Assembly (NCBI RefSeq): GCF_023231945.1
Contig: NZ_JAJLJH010000006.1
Coordinates: forward strand, 62,001 to 126,000
Source of the DNA: Scleromatobacter humisilvae
Lineage (GTDB): Bacteria; Pseudomonadota; Gammaproteobacteria; Burkholderiales; Burkholderiaceae_C
DNA: 64,000 nucleotides
Direction: 5' to 3'
Numbering within the stretch: the first letter of the stretch is position 1; every line of letters begins with the position of its first letter. The translations under genes were made by a program, and so were the position numbers. Shown one piece after another: positions 8,051 through 17,664 of this stretch. Under the pieces are notes generated by a model. The model had not been told where the DNA came from, made no database searches, and was given only the letters and a program-made list of their open reading frames with translations.

Positions 8051-9628
8051 ATGAAATACCGTGATTTGCGCGATTTCGCGGCCAATCTTGAGGGTTTTGG
8101 GGAGCTCAGACGTGTAACAGCGCCCGTGTCCCCCCACCTTGAAATGACCGCCCTGGCCGACCGCGTGCTCCGCCAGGAAGGCCCGGCGCTGCTGTTCGAA
8201 AACCCCACGGGGTATCGCGTTCCGGTGCTCGCCAACCTGTTCGGCACGCCCCACCGCGTGGCGCTGGGGATGGGCGCGGTGGACATCTCCGAGCTGCGCG
8301 GCATCGGCCAGCTGCTGGCCAACCTGCGCGAGCCGGAGCCGCCGAAGTCGGTCAAGGACGCCGGCAAGCTCTGGACGATGGGCAAGGCGCTGTGGGACAT
8401 GAAGCCCGCGGTGTTGCGCAACGGACCCTGCCAGGAAGTGATCCAGGCGGCCGACGAGATCGACCTCGCGCAGTGGCCGATCCAGACCTGCTGGCCCGGC
8501 GACGTCGCCCCGCTGGTGACATGGGGCCTGGTCGTCACGCGCGGCCCGCGCAACGTGCCCAAGCCGCGGCTGCGCCAGAACCTGGGGATCTACCGGCAGC
8601 AGGTGATCGGCAAGCGCGAGCTGATCATGCGCTGGCTGACCCACCGCGGCGGCGCCCTCGATTTCCGCGAGTTCGCCCGCGCCAACCCCGGCAAGCCGTT
8701 CCCGCTGGTGTGCGCGCTGGGGGCCGATCCGGCGACGACGCTGGGCGCCGTCACGCCGGTGCCCGACACGCTGGGCGAGTACCAGTTCGCCGGCCTGCTG
8801 CGCGGCGGCCGCACCGAGCTCGTCGACACCCAGGCGGGCGAGGACGGCCTGATGCTGCAGGTGCCGGCGCGCGCCGAGATCGTGCTCGAAGGCCACATCC
8901 CCGTTGCCGCGCCCGGCTTCACCGGCGTCAGCGAACACGGCATCCCGTTGAAGGAGCAGGGCGGCTACCTGTACGCGCTGGAAGGTCCGTACGGCGACCA
9001 CACCGGCTATTACAACGAGCGCGACTGGTTCCCCGTGTTCCGCCTCGATCGGCTGACGCACCGCAAGGATCCGATCTACCACTCGACCTACACCGGCAAG
9101 CCGCCCGACGAGCCGGCCGTCCTCGGCGTGGCGCTCAACGAGGTCTTCGTGCCGCTGCTGCAGAAGCAGTTTCCCGAGATCGTCGACTTCTACCTGCCGC
9201 CCGAGGGCTGCAGCTACCGCATGGCCGTCATCTCGATGAAGAAGGCCTACGCGGGCCACGCCAAGCGGCTGATGTTCGGGCTGTGGAGCGTGCTGCGCCA
9301 GTTCATGTACACGAAGTTCATCGTCGTCGTCGACGAGGACATCGACATCCGCGACTGGAACGAAGTGATCTGGGCCATCACCACGCGCATGGATCCCGTG
9401 CGCGACACCACGCTGGTCGACCACACGCCGATCGACTACCTCGACTTCGCCTCGCCGGTCAGCGGCCTGGGCGGCAAGATGGGCCTGGACGCGACCTCGA
9501 AGTGGCCCGGCGAGACGAGCCGCGAATGGGGGCGGCCGATCACGATGGCGGGCGCGCTCTCCAAGGATGTCGAGGCGCGGCTGGACGATGTCTTTGCCCA
9601 CGTCATGAGCGCTGTCAAGGCCCGTTGA
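8051..9628 (+). CDS. ubiD: 4-Hydroxy-3-polyprenylbenzoate decarboxylase UbiD
   Basis: Prenylated-FMN-dependent decarboxylase of ubiquinone synthesis, 525 residues. It opens [20 protein letters not shown] and matches UbiD throughout: [19 protein letters not shown], the central IVLEGHIP and [11 protein letters not shown] segment, and [17 protein letters not shown] near the C-terminus. The matching prenyl-FMN synthase ubiX is not in the window. The ATG is preceded by an A/T-rich stretch (ACCAAAAATT) with no Shine-Dalgarno sequence. A -10-like TATAGA lies at 8021-8026, so the leader is short. Confidence 0.95.
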   Translation: MKYRDLRDFAANLEGFGELRRVTAPVSPHLEMTALADRVLRQEGPALLFENPTGYRVPVLANLFGTPHRVALGMGAVDISELRGIGQLLANLREPEPPKSVKDAGKLWTMGKALWDMKPAVLRNGPCQEVIQAADEIDLAQWPIQTCWPGDVAPLVTWGLVVTRGPRNVPKPRLRQNLGIYRQQVIGKRELIMRWLTHRGGALDFREFARANPGKPFPLVCALGADPATTLGAVTPVPDTLGEYQFAGLLRGGRTELVDTQAGEDGLMLQVPARAEIVLEGHIPVAAPGFTGVSEHGIPLKEQGGYLYALEGPYGDHTGYYNERDWFPVFRLDRLTHRKDPIYHSTYTGKPPDEPAVLGVALNEVFVPLLQKQFPEIVDFYLPPEGCSYRMAVISMKKAYAGHAKRLMFGLWSVLRQFMYTKFIVVVDEDIDIRDWNEVIWAITTRMDPVRDTTLVDHTPIDYLDFASPVSGLGGKMGLDATSKWPGETSREWGRPITMAGALSKDVEARLDDVFAHVMSAVKAR

Positions 9629-9798
9629 GGCTATCAGGACGCCGGACTCCTTCGTTCTGATTTCCTTGCGGCATCCGACTCGCGGGACTATCTTGGAACT
9701 GCCTCAAGCGAGGCACTCCCCTCTGCGCAGTCGATGCGCAATCGGAGCCCCGGGCGTTCTGCTCCGGAGCCCCATCGGTCGACGTTCAAGTCGTCCAG

Positions 9799-9832
9799 GA
9801 AGCCCCGATCACCTTCCAGTGCTCGGGGCTTC
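9799..9832. terminator. Hairpin at the 3' end of the ydcF-like gene
   Basis: A 10-bp perfect stem GAAGCCCCGA / TCGGGGCTTC (9799-9808 with 9823-9832) spans the stop codon of the minus-strand gene and lies about 170 bases beyond ubiD. No run of T follows on either strand, so termination is only a possibility. Confidence 0.4.
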
Positions 9833-10693
9833 GTCATTCGTGGGCGCCCGGCGCCTCGCGACCAGCCCACCCAGGATCTCGTGCCACACGTTCCGCGTTC
9901 GTTGCAGGCCTGCGTCCGACGGCATCCAGTGCAGCAGCGGCAGGCCGGCACCGCCCGCCTGGCCCATCGTCGCAGGGATGATGCGCATCGGGGCCGACGC
10001 GCTCGCCGCCGCCGCGGCCGCGCGGAACTCGTGCAGCGCCCGTGGCATGTGGAAGCCGTGCGTGACCAGCACGATCTCGCGGATGCCCGCGGCCTGCAGC
10101 ATCGCCACCGAGTTCACGGCGTTCTCGTGGGTGTCGCGCGAGTTGCTCTCGGTCCAGCGCAGTGGCGTGCCGAGTTCGGACTGGGCGATCTCGCTCGTGC
10201 GCGTCGCCTCGGGCGGATTGGACGCGCCGGGCGCGCCCCAGCCGCGTCCCCCCGACGCCAGGATCGGGATGCTGGTCTGATGGTTCAGCCAGACCGCGTA
10301 TCGCAGGCGTTCGTAGGCGTCCTTGCCGAGATTGACGGCACCGTATTCGGGCGCCACCTGGTCGACGCCGCCGCCCAGCACGACGATGGCCAGCGGCTCG
10401 CCGGCAGCCTCGCGCGCCTTGAGTCCGGCGCGCGCGGTGGCATCGAGCGGGGTCGGCTCGTCCAGGCCGGCCGTCTCGAGCCACAGTGCGAAGCCCATGC
10501 AGGCCGTCAGCCAGATGCTCACGCACGAGATCACGATCAGCGCACGGCCCGTGCGCGGCCGCGCGCGCGCGATGGCCACGCCCGCGAGGGCGACGATGAT
10601 GAACGGAGTCGGCGGCAGCAGCAATGCCGAGACGACGGGCTTGACGGCGCCCAGGCCGGTGGAGGTCAACCAGTCCGCGAACATGGCGTGCAT
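9809..10693 (-). CDS. YdcF family (DUF218) membrane protein
   Basis: DUF218/YdcF-type protein, about 294 residues from the ATG at 10693; a second ATG at 10684 is also possible and no clear ribosome site decides. Two hydrophobic segments in the first 80 residues anchor it in the inner membrane. The rest is the DUF218 fold: AIVVLGGGVD, ILASGG, the ESNSRDTHENAVNS motif, and IVLVTHGFHMPRAL. ElyC/SanA-type relatives affect envelope integrity, but no reaction is established for this subgroup. It is divergent from nothing close and lies downstream of pdxH on the same strand, 207 bases away. Confidence 0.8.
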   Translation of the reverse strand: MHAMFADWLTSTGLGAVKPVVSALLLPPTPFIIVALAGVAIARARPRTGRALIVISCVSIWLTACMGFALWLETAGLDEPTPLDATARAGLKAREAAGEPLAIVVLGGGVDQVAPEYGAVNLGKDAYERLRYAVWLNHQTSIPILASGGRGWGAPGASNPPEATRTSEIAQSELGTPLRWTESNSRDTHENAVNSVAMLQAAGIREIVLVTHGFHMPRALHEFRAAAAAASASAPMRIIPATMGQAGGAGLPLLHWMPSDAGLQRTRNVWHEILGGLVARRRAPTNDEAPSTGR

Positions 10694-10900
10694 TGTGGCG
10701 GGCGTGTCGCGTCGCGTGGAGGGCGCCGTCGTGGTCGCCTGGGCGAACCATGAATTAGGGGGTATGTCGCGACGGCGATCGAGCCGATCGCCAATTACCC
10801 GCCGGCGCGGTCGCATCCCTCGCGCAAATTGGCCGTCAAACTCGACCGGGAATATCGACCCGCGGGGATCCGGCTCGAGCTCGTGAATTCCGCCGCGCGA

Positions 10901-11545
10901 TCAGGGCGCGAGCCGTTCGCGCGTCCACGCGCCGCCCTCGAGCCGATAGCGCAGGCGGTCGTGCAGGCGCGACTTGCGGCCCTGCCAGAACTCCCAGGCC
11001 TCGGGCTTGAGGCGGAAGCCGCCCCAGTGCGGCGGTCGCGGCGGATTCATCAGGAACTTCGCCGCGACCTTCGCCGCATTGGCCACGAGAACGCCGCGCG
11101 ACTCGATCACCTCGCTCTGCGGCGATGCCCAGGCGCCGATGCGCGAATCGAGCGGGCGCGAGGCGAAATAGGCGTCGGATTCGGCCGCGTCCACGCGCTC
11201 GACACTGCCCTCGATGCGCACGACGCGCTCGAGCTGGACCCAATGGAACTGCAGCGCGGCGAACGGATGCAGCGCAAGCTCGCGGCCCTTGCGGCTGTCG
11301 TAGTTCGTGAACCAGACAATGCCGCGCGCATCGCATCCCTTGATGAGCACGATGCGCGTCGACGGGCGGCCATCGGCGCCCACGGTGGCCAGCGTCATCG
11401 CGTTCGGCTCGGGCACCTTTGCGGCGAAGGCCTCGCCCATCCAGGTCTCGAATTGACGCAGCGGATCGAGCGCCGATTCGGTTTCCTCGAGCTCGCCGCG
11501 CTCATAGCTCTTGCGTTGGTCCGACAAATTCGATGGATCATTCAT
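10901..11545 (-). CDS. pdxH: Pyridoxine/pyridoxamine 5'-phosphate oxidase
   Basis: FMN enzyme that oxidises pyridoxine or pyridoxamine 5'-phosphate to PLP, 214 residues, normal length. Visible marks: [22 protein letters not shown] (FMN-binding barrel), [16 protein letters not shown], and the C-terminal family signature of [13 protein letters not shown] followed by RLHDRLRY. It supplies the cofactor used by GlyA, encoded about 4.5 kb away, though nothing shows joint control. Confidence 0.95.
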   Translation of the reverse strand: MNDPSNLSDQRKSYERGELEETESALDPLRQFETWMGEAFAAKVPEPNAMTLATVGADGRPSTRIVLIKGCDARGIVWFTNYDSRKGRELALHPFAALQFHWVQLERVVRIEGSVERVDAAESDAYFASRPLDSRIGAWASPQSEVIESRGVLVANAAKVAAKFLMNPPRPPHWGGFRLKPEAWEFWQGRKSRLHDRLRYRLEGGAWTRERLAP

Positions 11546-11669
11546 TCGGATAGTTTAGGGGAACGCCTTAGGTAAACGTCCCACTGGAATAAAAGGGGTT
11601 TGGCAACGATTCTTGAGGCACATAACCATTCAATGCGCGGTCTGAAGGAAATTCCCGCGCCATGCGCCC

Positions 11670-12281
11670 ATGAAAAATGAACCGGCCGTCGTCGTGCTGG
11701 CCGCTGGCGCAGGGAGCCGATATCGCGGGACGCGCCACAAGCTCAGCGAGCAGCTCGGCGGTGACAGCGTCCTCGTGCGCACCTTGCGCAATGCCATCGC
11801 CTCCGAGATGTCGGTCGTGCTCGTCATTTCCGAGGCCTTGATCGACGAGGCACAGGGCCTGGTCGCCCCCGAGGACATGGTCGTCGTCGACCCGCGTTCG
11901 CAAACGGGGTGGGGTATGGGCGACTCGATCGCGGCGGGCGTGTCCATCCACGCCAGCGCCACCGGCTGGCTGGTGTTGCCGGCCGACATGCCGCTCGTCA
12001 AGCCGAGCAGCCTGCGCGCCGTCGCCGACGCGCTCGACCAGCAGCCCATCGCGTTCGCGCAGCACCGCGGCCGGCGCGGGCATCCGGTGGGCTTCGGTGC
12101 CGAGTTGTTCTCCGAGCTCGTGATGCTCAAGGGCGACGAGGGCGCGCGCCGCCTGCTGGCGCGCTACCCGACGGCAGCCGTCGAACTCGACGACCCCGGC
12201 GTGCTGTTCGACATCGACACCGTCGACGACCTGGCCGTTGCGCAACGCCGCATCGACGGCCTGCCCACGATCGCGCGCTGA
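11670..12281 (+). CDS. MocA-like nucleotidyltransferase
   Basis: Nucleotidyltransferase of the MobA/MocA (NTP_transf_3) family, 203 residues. The N-terminal nucleotide site reads VVVLAAGAGSRYRG with the expected Lys a few residues later (RHKLSEQL). The metal-binding DMPLV motif is in GWLVLPADMPLVKPSS, and the GHPVGF segment follows. Relatives transfer CMP to molybdopterin for xanthine-dehydrogenase-type enzymes or act on other small molecules. The Lys is displaced by two residues from the usual GxxK spacing. No molybdenum genes are nearby, so the substrate is open. Confidence 0.8.
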   Translation: MKNEPAVVVLAAGAGSRYRGTRHKLSEQLGGDSVLVRTLRNAIASEMSVVLVISEALIDEAQGLVAPEDMVVVDPRSQTGWGMGDSIAAGVSIHASATGWLVLPADMPLVKPSSLRAVADALDQQPIAFAQHRGRRGHPVGFGAELFSELVMLKGDEGARRLLARYPTAAVELDDPGVLFDIDTVDDLAVAQRRIDGLPTIAR

Positions 12282-12403
12282 ATCTGGGTAGCAGCGCGCC
12301 GCGGCGCAAGCGCGCAAACTACGCATCACGGGCGCACCGGTTGCCGCCCCTTCCGATCCACGCCGCGAACCCGACGCCGACAGTCCCTTGCCGCGTCGCT
12401 GGT

Positions 12404-12432
12404 TTGACCATGTAACGAAGTTACCTGATAAT
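12404..12432 (+). promoter_or_regulatory. edd-eda promoter
   Basis: TTGACC (12404-12409) and GATAAT (12427-12432) are spaced 17 bases apart, a near-consensus sigma-70 promoter. Transcription should begin about seven bases after the -10 box, at or within a base or two of the edd ATG at 12439, giving a leaderless message. Confidence 0.75.
12411..12425 (+). promoter_or_regulatory. HexR-like operator in the edd promoter
   Basis: TGTAACGAAGTTACC is a perfect 13-base inverted repeat (GTAAC-GAA-GTTAC) between the -35 and -10 boxes of the edd promoter. It resembles the TGTAATNNNATTACA-type site of HexR, the KDPG-sensing RpiR-family repressor of Entner-Doudoroff genes in proteobacteria. No hexR gene is in the window. 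Confidence 0.65.
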
Positions 12433-12438
12433 CAGACC

Positions 12439-14277
12439 ATGAGTTACACCGCCACGCCCTCGCTGAACGCGACCGTCGCCGCCGTCACCGAACGCATCCG
12501 CCGCCGCAGCGCCGGCACGCGCGCCGACTACCTCGGCCACGTCGATGCCCTGCGCACGCGCGCACGCGGCGCGGAGCGCCTGGGCTGCGCCAACGTCGCG
12601 CACGCCTTCGCCGGCATGCCCGCCAACGACAAGCTGCGCGTCGTCGCCGAGCGTGCGCCGCACATCGGCATCGTCACGGCGTACAACGACATGCTGTCGG
12701 CGCACCAGCCCTACGAGGGCTACCCCGAGCAGATCCGGCGCGACGCCGCCGCGCTCGGCGCGACGGTGCAGGTCGCCGGCGGCGTGCCGGCGATGTGCGA
12801 CGGCGTCACGCAGGGCGCGCCGGGCATGGAGCTGTCGCTGTTCTCGCGCGACACCATCGCCATGTCCACCGCCATCGCGCTGTCGCACGACGTCTTCGAT
12901 GCCGTGCTGCTGCTGGGCATCTGCGACAAGATCGTGCCGGGGCTGCTGATCGGCGCGCTGCAGTTCGGCCACCTGCCATGCGTGTTCGTGCCGGCCGGGC
13001 CGATGTCGACGGGGCTGTCGAACAAGGAGAAGTCGAAGGTGCGCGAGAAGGCGGCCCAGGGCCTCGTCGGCCGCGCCGAGCTGCTGGAGGCCGAGAGCAA
13101 GGCCTATCACGGCCCGGGCACGTGCACGTTCTACGGCACCGCCAACTCCAACCAGATGCTGCTCGAGGCCATGGGCCTGCACGTGCCGGGCGCGGCCTTC
13201 GTGCACCCGCACGACGGCCTGCGCACGGCGCTCACGCGCGAGGCGGTGAGCACGGTGCTGTCGCTCACGCGCGAGCGCCGCGACGTGCCCATCGGCGTGC
13301 AGGTCGACGAGCGCTGCATCGTCAACGCGATGATCGCGCTGCTGGCCACCGGCGGCTCCACCAACCACCTGATCCACTGGGTGGCCGTGGCGCGCGCCGC
13401 GGGCATCCTGATCGACTGGTCGGACTTCGCGGAACTGTCGACGGTGATCCCGCTGCTGAGCCGCGTCTACCCGAACGGCAGCGCCGACGTGAACCAGTTC
13501 CAGGCCGCCGGCGGCCCCGGCTTCGTGCTGCGCGAGCTGCTGAAGGCCGGCCTCGCGCACGCCGACGTGGCCACGGTCGCCGAGCGCGGCATGGCGGCCT
13601 ATGGCGAGATCCCGTCGCTGCAGGACGGCAAGCTCACGTGGACGCCGCTGCCCGACACGCCGATCGACGACAGCGTCGTGCGCACCGCGGTCGAGCCGTT
13701 CGGCGCCACCGGCGGCCTCAAGCTGCTCGAAGGCAACCTCGGGCGCTCCGTGATCAAGGTGTCGGCCGTGCCGGCGGACAAGCACATCATCGAAGCCCCG
13801 GCGATCGTGTTCGACGCCCAGGAAGACCTGCTGCACGCCTTCAAGGCGGGCACGCTGGAGAAGGACTTCATCGCCGTCGTGCGCTGGCAGGGCCCGCGCG
13901 CGAACGGCATGCCCGAATTGCACAAGCTGACGCCGCCGCTGGCGGTGCTGCAGGGCCGCGGCTTCAAGGTGGCGCTGGTGACCGACGGGCGCATGAGCGG
14001 CGCGTCGGGCAACGTGCCGGCCGCGATCCACGTGAGCCCCGAGGCGCTCGGCGGCGGCCCGCTGGCCAAGGTGCGCGACGGCGACGTCATCCGCCTGGAC
14101 GCGGTCGCCGGCACGCTGCAGGTGCTGGTGCCCGAGGCCGAATGGGCGGCGCGTCCGCTGGCCGAGCGCAGCCAGTCGCTGGCCGAGTCGCACGGCGCCG
14201 GCTTCGGGCGCAACCTCTTCGCCGGCATGCGGCGCAACGTCAGCACCGCCGAAGAAGGCGCGTGCACCTGGCTTTGA
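12439..14277 (+). CDS. edd: 6-Phosphogluconate dehydratase
   Basis: Entner-Doudoroff dehydratase that turns 6-phosphogluconate into KDPG, 612 residues, close to other Edd proteins. It is an iron-sulfur IlvD/Edd family enzyme; Cys residues appear in [13 protein letters not shown] and [10 protein letters not shown]. Other marks are [43 protein letters not shown] and [11 protein letters not shown]. The start at 12439 aligns with the N-terminus of other Edd proteins ([16 protein letters not shown] after about 18 residues). An in-frame ATG at 12388 would lie upstream of the promoter. There is no Shine-Dalgarno sequence. eda follows after 10 bases. Confidence 0.96.
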   Translation: MSYTATPSLNATVAAVTERIRRRSAGTRADYLGHVDALRTRARGAERLGCANVAHAFAGMPANDKLRVVAERAPHIGIVTAYNDMLSAHQPYEGYPEQIRRDAAALGATVQVAGGVPAMCDGVTQGAPGMELSLFSRDTIAMSTAIALSHDVFDAVLLLGICDKIVPGLLIGALQFGHLPCVFVPAGPMSTGLSNKEKSKVREKAAQGLVGRAELLEAESKAYHGPGTCTFYGTANSNQMLLEAMGLHVPGAAFVHPHDGLRTALTREAVSTVLSLTRERRDVPIGVQVDERCIVNAMIALLATGGSTNHLIHWVAVARAAGILIDWSDFAELSTVIPLLSRVYPNGSADVNQFQAAGGPGFVLRELLKAGLAHADVATVAERGMAAYGEIPSLQDGKLTWTPLPDTPIDDSVVRTAVEPFGATGGLKLLEGNLGRSVIKVSAVPADKHIIEAPAIVFDAQEDLLHAFKAGTLEKDFIAVVRWQGPRANGMPELHKLTPPLAVLQGRGFKVALVTDGRMSGASGNVPAAIHVSPEALGGGPLAKVRDGDVIRLDAVAGTLQVLVPEAEWAARPLAERSQSLAESHGAGFGRNLFAGMRRNVSTAEEGACTWL

Positions 14278-14287
14278 TGGAGCACCT

Positions 14288-14929
14288 ATGACTTCCCAGA
14301 GACACCCCGTGAATCCGCTCGAGCTCGCCTCCTTCGGACCCGTGATCCCCGTCATCGTCGTCGACCGCGTCGAGGACGCCGTCCCGATGGCCAAGGCGCT
14401 GGTCGCCGGGGGCGTGCGCGTCCTCGAGGTGACGCTACGCACCGCGGCCGGCCTGCCGGCCATCGCGGCCATCGCGCGCGAGGTGCCGGACGCCATCGTC
14501 GGCGCCGGCACGGTGCGCGGCGGCGCGGACGTGCACGCCGCGCACGAGGCAGGCGCCCGCTTCATCGTCAGCCCGGGTTACACCAAGGCCGTTGGCGACG
14601 CGTGCAAGTCGCTGGGCGTCGCGCTGCTGCCGGGCGTGTCCACCGGCAGCGAGATCATGATGGCCGCCGACGACGGCTTCACCTTCCTCAAGCTGTTCCC
14701 GGCCACGGCCGTCGGCGGCATCCCGCTGCTGAAGGCCTTCTCCGGCCCGTTCGCCGACATCGCGTTCTGCCCGACGGGCGGCGTGACCGTCGAGACCGCG
14801 CCGCAGTTCCTCGCGCTGCCCAACGTGAAGGTGGTCGGCGGATCGTGGCTGACGCCGGCCGACGCCATGAAGAGCGGCGACTGGGCGCGGATCACCGAGC
14901 TGGCGAAGCAGGCGTCGGCGATTCGCTGA
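14288..14929 (+). CDS. eda: KDPG aldolase (2-dehydro-3-deoxyphosphogluconate aldolase)
   Basis: Class I aldolase that splits KDPG into pyruvate and glyceraldehyde 3-phosphate, 213 residues. The Schiff-base lysine is Lys135 in FTFLKLFPA, the general base is Glu47 in VLEVTLRT, and the phosphate-site segments GVSTGSE and CPTGGV are present. It starts 10 bases after edd and shares its promoter. Together with the gluconate permease and gluconokinase at 27723-29657 it completes a gluconate to pyruvate route. Confidence 0.97.
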   Translation: MTSQRHPVNPLELASFGPVIPVIVVDRVEDAVPMAKALVAGGVRVLEVTLRTAAGLPAIAAIAREVPDAIVGAGTVRGGADVHAAHEAGARFIVSPGYTKAVGDACKSLGVALLPGVSTGSEIMMAADDGFTFLKLFPATAVGGIPLLKAFSGPFADIAFCPTGGVTVETAPQFLALPNVKVVGGSWLTPADAMKSGDWARITELAKQASAIR

Positions 14930-15090
14930 CTCTTTGCCTGCGGCGCTTTTAGCCCGCCGCGATGCGTCTGGCGATCCGTTCGCGAATGTCCGCTGCGGCA
15001 GGGCGGCCCGGGGCTTGGAAACGCAGGCTCGCCTCAGCGACGCCGCCGGGCCAAGGCGCCGCAGGCGAACACATCCCGATCAAGGCGTCG

Positions 15091-15753
15091 TTACTTCGAG
15101 GCAGCGTCCCGCCGCCGCTGCTCGACCGCCTGCATCGCCTGCGCGAGCGCATCGGCTTCGGGCTGCCGATCCTGCGACGCGTCGGATTCGAGCCCCAGCA
15201 CGACCCCCGTCCGATCCTCCGCCGAACGGTTCTGGCTCAGCTTGAACTTGCCCTCGACGCGCGTCACCTCGATCTCGATGCCGACGATGGCCTTGAGCAT
15301 CGTGTCGATGTAATCGGCCGGCGCATCGGATACCTGCCAGGGTACCGCGCGCCCGCCCTCGTGGCGCTCGGTCAGGCGCGTGACGAAGGCGCGCAGCCAT
15401 GCGGGATCCTCGATCGCGCGCAGCCTGCCGTGCACCTGCACCATCGCGTAGTTCCACGTCGGCACCGCCTTGCCGTGCTGGAACTTGCTTGGATACCAGT
15501 TCGGCGACACGTAGGCCTGCGGACCCTGGAACAGCAGCAGCACGGGCTGGCCATCGGCCTCGCGCCAGAGCGGATTGGCGCGCGCCACGTGGCCCGTCAC
15601 GCGCCAGCCGGCGTCGGTGCGCGCTACCTCCAGCGGCAGGATGTCGGCCGCGAGTTCTGCGCCGCCTCGGATCAACGTCGCCAGCGGATGCGCCTGCATC
15701 AGCGCGAGCAGCGTGTCGGCGTTCTGTTCGACGAAGTGCGCGGGCTGGTACAT
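15091..15753 (-). CDS. PaiB-like FMN-binding negative transcriptional regulator
   Basis: PaiB family protein, 220 residues, starting MYQPAHFVEQN at the ATG at 15753, two bases after the stop of the SDR gene. Family marks: LATLIRGG, PLEVARTDAGWRVTGHVARANP, the YVSPNWYPSKFQHGKAVPTWNY signature split across residues of about 85-110, and the C-terminal KFKLSQNRSAEDR. The fold is an FMN-binding split barrel related to PdxH. Bacillus PaiB represses protease and sporulation genes, but in proteobacteria the role is untested, and it may be an enzyme. It is likely co-transcribed with the SDR. Confidence 0.88.
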   Translation of the reverse strand: MYQPAHFVEQNADTLLALMQAHPLATLIRGGAELAADILPLEVARTDAGWRVTGHVARANPLWREADGQPVLLLFQGPQAYVSPNWYPSKFQHGKAVPTWNYAMVQVHGRLRAIEDPAWLRAFVTRLTERHEGGRAVPWQVSDAPADYIDTMLKAIVGIEIEVTRVEGKFKLSQNRSAEDRTGVVLGLESDASQDRQPEADALAQAMQAVEQRRRDAASK

Positions 15754-15755
15754 GC

Positions 15756-16544
15756 TCAGGCCTGGACGGTGTAGTTGAGCGCGAGCCGGCCGCCGTCGAC
15801 GTAGACGATCTCGCCGGTGACGTAGCTGGACGCATCGCTGAGCAGGAAGCCGACGACGTCGGCGATCTCCTCGGGCTCGCCCAGGCGCTTCATCGGCGTG
15901 CGGCCGAGGATGCGCTGGCGCGCGGCGTCGCTGGTGAGGACGGCGTCGCGCGCCAGGTCGGTGGCGATCGTGCCCGGCGCGACCGCGTTGACGCGCACGC
16001 CGTGGTCGACCAGGCCCAGCGACATCGCGCGCGTCAGCTGGTTGATGCCGCCCTTGCTGGCGTTGTAGCTCGCGATCGTGGCGATCGCCATCAGGCCGTT
16101 GACCGACGACATGTTGACAATCGCGCCGCGCTTCTGCGCCACCATCTGCTTCGCGACCGCCTGGCCGACCAGGAACGAGCCTTTCAGGTTGACGTTGATG
16201 ACCGCGTCCCAGTCTTCCTCGGTGACGTCGAGGAATTCCGCGGCGCGGAAGATGCCGGCGTTGTTGACGAGGCCGTCGATGCGGCCGAACTCGCTGACCG
16301 TGGTGGCGGTGGCGGCGTCGACCTCGGCCTTCGAGGACACGTTGCAGCGGATGAAGCAGGCGTCCTGGCCCGCGGCGCGCAGTTCGGCGGCCAGCGCCTG
16401 GCCCGGCGCCTCGGCGACGTCCCACAGCGCGACGCGCGCGCCGTCGCGCGCGAGCCTGCGCGCGCACGCGGCACCGATGCCGTTGGCGGCCCCGGTGATG
16501 ACGACGACACGGCCGCCGAGGCCGAAGGAAATGGTGGTGCTCAT
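15756..16544 (-). CDS. SDR family NAD(P)-dependent oxidoreductase
   Basis: Short-chain dehydrogenase of 262 residues from the ATG at 16544; a further ATG 22 codons upstream lacks support. The Rossmann motif is VVVITGAANGIGAACARRLA, then NNAG, the catalytic Ser in MSSVNG, and the YNASKGG pair (Tyr, Lys). VNAVAPGTIATDL and GEIVYVDGG complete the classical SDR pattern. An Asp at the end of beta-2 (ALWDVAE) suggests preference for NAD over NADP. The substrate is not visible. The PaiB-like gene follows with a two-base gap. Confidence 0.9.
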   Translation of the reverse strand: MSTTISFGLGGRVVVITGAANGIGAACARRLARDGARVALWDVAEAPGQALAAELRAAGQDACFIRCNVSSKAEVDAATATTVSEFGRIDGLVNNAGIFRAAEFLDVTEEDWDAVINVNLKGSFLVGQAVAKQMVAQKRGAIVNMSSVNGLMAIATIASYNASKGGINQLTRAMSLGLVDHGVRVNAVAPGTIATDLARDAVLTSDAARQRILGRTPMKRLGEPEEIADVVGFLLSDASSYVTGEIVYVDGGRLALNYTVQA

Positions 16545-16655
16545 GGAGATTCTCTGGAATCGGAGACGGGAAAGTGGCGCGCCATGGCGGCGGACCGTCG
16601 ATGCCAGCACTATACGGCGCGGCGTTCGTCGACAGGGCGAACCGGCGCCTGCGTC

Positions 16656-17639
16656 TCAGGCGTTGGCAGGGGTGGCGGAGGCGCGCGACGGCCGATCCAG
16701 CCACGCGATCAGGCCGGCGGCGTTGAGCGCGGCGTCGTCGCGCAGCAGCGCGGCGATCTGGTCGTCGGGCAGCGCGACACCGAACGCGCGCGCGCCGTCG
16801 CCGTACAGCGCCATCAGGCCCGACGTGATGGCCTGCAGGCGATCGGGCGCGTCACGGCGGGCGAGCGCCACGGCGACCGTCGCCTCGATCATCGCGAGCA
16901 GCCGCTCGGCGCAGTCGGCGACGCCGGTGATGCGGCTGTAGTGGGTCAGGAACATCTGCCGCGGCGACGGCGCCGTCAGCCGCGCGATCGACGCGCGCAT
17001 GGCCTCGGGATCGAACTGCACCGGGGTGGTCGTCGGGAAGATGAAGGCGCGGCCGCCGACGTCGAACTCGGGGTAGGCCATGCCGAAGTTGTCGCCGGTG
17101 AACCAGCCCTGGCTGCGCGCGTCCCAGATGCAATGATGGTGCAGCGCGTGGCCCGGCGTGTGGGCGAACAGCAGCGGACGGCCGGCCAGCGAGATCGTCT
17201 CGCCGTCGGCGGTGACGCGCACGCGCTCGGCGGGCACCGGCACGAGGCTGCCGTACGCTTGCGCCATCTGCGCCGCACCATAGACGGCCAGCGCGCCCTG
17301 CCACAGGGCGGTCGGATCGATCATGTGGCGTGCGCCGCGCGGGTGCACGACCAGCTGCGCGCCGCGCAGCGCCTGCATCAGCTGGCCGACGCCGCCGGCG
17401 TGATCCAGGTGAACGTGCGTGGCGATGACGAAGTCGACCGCCGAACGCGGCAGGCCCAGCGCGTCGAGTGCGGCCAGCAGGCGCGGCACGGCGAAGGCGG
17501 TGCCGGTGTCGACGAATGCGGCGCGACCGCCGTCGGCCACCAGGTAGGCGGCGTCGAAGCGGTCGCGATGGAAGCCGGTGTCGATGGCCCAGAGGCCGTT
17601 GCCCAGCGGTTCCACGAACGAGGGCAGGGCGTCGGCCAA
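16656..17639 (-). CDS. MBL-fold metallo-hydrolase at the end of the tonB operon
   Basis: Metallo-beta-lactamase-fold hydrolase, about 327 residues. I chose a TTG start at 17639, ten bases after a GGGAGG ribosome site; longer versions run back into the TPR gene. The metal motif is ATHVHLDHAGG (HxHxDH). Further ligands are His in HPRGARH, HTPGHALHHH, the Asp in WFTGDNFG and His in FLTHYSR. The C-terminal part is a helical domain. It lies 25 bases after the TPR gene and is probably the last gene of the tonB transcript. Relatives include lactonase and glyoxalase II-like enzymes; substrate and any link to TonB are unknown. Confidence 0.85.
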   Translation of the reverse strand: MADALPSFVEPLGNGLWAIDTGFHRDRFDAAYLVADGGRAAFVDTGTAFAVPRLLAALDALGLPRSAVDFVIATHVHLDHAGGVGQLMQALRGAQLVVHPRGARHMIDPTALWQGALAVYGAAQMAQAYGSLVPVPAERVRVTADGETISLAGRPLLFAHTPGHALHHHCIWDARSQGWFTGDNFGMAYPEFDVGGRAFIFPTTTPVQFDPEAMRASIARLTAPSPRQMFLTHYSRITGVADCAERLLAMIEATVAVALARRDAPDRLQAITSGLMALYGDGARAFGVALPDDQIAALLRDDAALNAAGLIAWLDRPSRASATPANA

Positions 17640-17664
17640 GGCGCGACTGCCTCCCGTTGCGGGC

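Noticed and set aside
14936-15066. 11-base inverted repeat GCCTGCGGCGC / GCGCCGCAGGC between eda and the PaiB-like gene
   Set aside because: Arms are about 110 bases apart in GC-rich DNA, with no T run; chance or a weak long-range fold.
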